A model generated the notes under the pieces. It was not told where the DNA came from. It ran no database searches and saw nothing but the letters and a program-made list of their open reading frames with translations. This document shows, in pieces, positions 62,944 to 64,000 of a DNA stretch of 64,000 nt (positions are counted from its first letter, which is position 1; every line of letters begins with the position of its first letter). Location: assembly GCA_032054765.1 (NCBI GenBank), contig DAMBSC010000009.1:124001-188000 (forward strand), read 5' to 3'. Position numbers and translations under genes: made by a program. The DNA comes from DFXE01 sp032054765 (GTDB lineage: Bacteria; Bacteroidota; Bacteroidia; Bacteroidales; Tannerellaceae).

Positions 62944-64000
62944 ATGAAGTATAAGTACTTTTTGATTGTATGTCTGCTTAGTGTGTATCCAACAACGGCT
63001 TTAACAGCTCAGAATACTTACACTATAAAAGGCATATTGACGGACGCAAAAAATAAAGTTCCTGTAAGTTATGCGAATGTTGTAATATGGAATACTGTCC
63101 GCGGTGCAGTAACAGATTCTGTCGGTGCTTTTGAAATCACAGGAGTTAACCCCGGAAGTTATCGTCTTGAAGCTAGCTTTATCGGTTATAAACCGGTAGT
63201 TACAGCAGAATTCAGAGTGTCTAATAAAGATGTCTATTTCCCGATTGAGATAGAAGAAGCTAGTGAGATGCTGGAAGAAGTAACCGTCGTTGCTTCGCCA
63301 TTCAGAAAAACAACAGAAAGTCCGTTAGGATTACGAGTTATCGGATTCAAGGAAATAGAGAAAAGTGCCGGAGGGAACCGGGATATTTCACGCGTTGTAC
63401 AAGCTTTCCCAGGAGTAGCGTCAACCGCTGCATTCAGGAATGACCTAATGGTTCGCGGAGGAGGTCCTTCAGAAAACCGCTTTTTTCTTGATGGTGTAGA
63501 AATACCCAATATAAATCATTTCTCTACACAGGGAGCTTCCGGTGGACCTGTTGGTATTATAGATCCGAATTTCATACGCGAAGTAAACTTTTACTCTGCC
63601 GCTTTTCCGGCTGCAAGAGGAAATGCGCTTAGTTCCGTCCTTGATTTCAAATTACGCGATGGGAATCAGGAGAAAACATCAATACGGGGAGTGGTAGGTG
63701 CTTCAGAAGTAGGAGTATCAGCAGACGGGCCTCTCGGAAAGAAAACAAACTGGCAGGTTTCCGTCCGCCGTTCTTATCTTCAATTCCTGTTTGACATCAT
63801 AGGGCTCCCCTTTCTTCCTACTTTCAATGACGCTCAATTCAAAATCAAGCATTCTTTTAATCAAAAAAATGAACTTACTATACTGGGTATAGGCGCCATC
63901 GACGATATGAAACTCAATACTGGAAAGGATGATTTGAGTGAGAAGAATCAGTATATCCTGCAATACCTTCCGGTTGTAAAACAACGAACCTATACAATAG
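62944..64000 (+). CDS. TonB-dependent receptor with carboxypeptidase-like N-terminus (3' end outside window)
   Basis: The ATG at 62944 opens a frame that runs off the right edge (352 codons seen). A signal peptide (about 1-22) is followed by a carboxypeptidase-regulatory-like domain (about 26-105, GAVTDSVGAFEITGVNPGSY, in parts) and a TonB plug (EVTVVASPFRK, VVQAFPGVAS, VRGGGPSENRFFLDGVEIP in parts). It lacks the SusC signature and no susD is visible, so it is probably an ordinary TonB receptor. The ligand is unknown. Confidence 0.93.
   Translation, partial: MKYKYFLIVCLLSVYPTTALTAQNTYTIKGILTDAKNKVPVSYANVVIWNTVRGAVTDSVGAFEITGVNPGSYRLEASFIGYKPVVTAEFRVSNKDVYFPIEIEEASEMLEEVTVVASPFRKTTESPLGLRVIGFKEIEKSAGGNRDISRVVQAFPGVASTAAFRNDLMVRGGGPSENRFFLDGVEIPNINHFSTQGASGGPVGIIDPNFIREVNFYSAAFPAARGNALSSVLDFKLRDGNQEKTSIRGVVGASEVGVSADGPLGKKTNWQVSVRRSYLQFLFDIIGLPFLPTFNDAQFKIKHSFNQKNELTILGIGAIDDMKLNTGKDDLSEKNQYILQYLPVVKQRTYTI

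Overview
The window is chromosomal DNA from a member of the Bacteroidota, most likely order Bacteroidales and perhaps near Dysgonomonas, Tannerella or Parabacteroides. The evidence is a SusC/SusD pair, type IX secretion (T9SS) sorting tails, lipoproteins, an NVEALA peptide gene, a murT-murK-murQ operon of the kind described in Tannerella forsythia, AT-rich spacers, and several promoters of the Bacteroidota form TTTG-N18-20-TAnnTTTG. The species cannot be named from sequence reading alone. Both ends of the window cut genes: a GH36 alpha-galactosidase on the left and a TonB-dependent receptor on the right. No rRNA, tRNA, CRISPR array, prophage or transposase gene was seen.

Layout. 1-4.4 kb: alpha-galactosidase and a GH2 lipoprotein. 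4.4-6.1 kb: an unknown helical protein and a small AraC-type regulator, reverse strand. 6.1-9.2 kb: a palindromic repeat array, a strong promoter, a secreted GLUG-like T9SS protein and an AraC regulator. 9.2-14.2 kb: an envelope-stress cluster with a divergent XRE regulator, a YbjN-like protein, PspA, a YqiJ/NfeD-type membrane protein and a long flotillin. 14.2-20.4 kb: glycerate kinase, a YdjM-like membrane protein, a BadF-type sugar kinase, then murT-murK-murQ for recycling N-acetylmuramic acid. 20.5-25.3 kb: a giant DUF3686-type AAA+ ATPase. 25.5-35.9 kb: a polysaccharide utilisation locus made of a propeller/LuxR sensor-regulator, SusC, SusD and a GH3 beta-glucosidase. 35.9-38.3 kb: rubrerythrin and a SulP transporter. 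38.4-47.5 kb: a 2270-residue T9SS surface protein and a divergent S41 protease lipoprotein, separated by 0.9 kb of repeats. 47.5-53.1 kb: nagA facing an operon of a small barrel protein, sppA, lpxK and thiL. 53.1-55.4 kb: three repeat arrays, then two exported DUF4468 proteins, one fused to a flavin-reductase-like domain. 55.5-58.9 kb: an NVEALA peptide gene, a MITE-like element, a TolB-like propeller lipoprotein and a transglutaminase lipoprotein. 59.3-64 kb: a Na/Pi cotransporter, a nucleoside kinase and the partial receptor.

Two functional themes stand out. The first is glycan and cell-wall scavenging: GH36, GH2, GH3, SusCD, MurTKQ, the second kinase and NagA. The second is envelope maintenance: PspA, flotillin, SppA, LpxK and possibly the DUF3686 ATPase.

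The most unusual non-coding signal is a set of intergenic arrays of imperfect palindromes at a 21-22 bp (or 42 bp) period. Each array has its own sequence but a similar layout, upstream of promoters of regulator or surface genes. One array lies inside a 480-bp segment bounded by 23-bp perfect inverted repeats. All functional calls come from reading the sequence and family knowledge; no database search was run.
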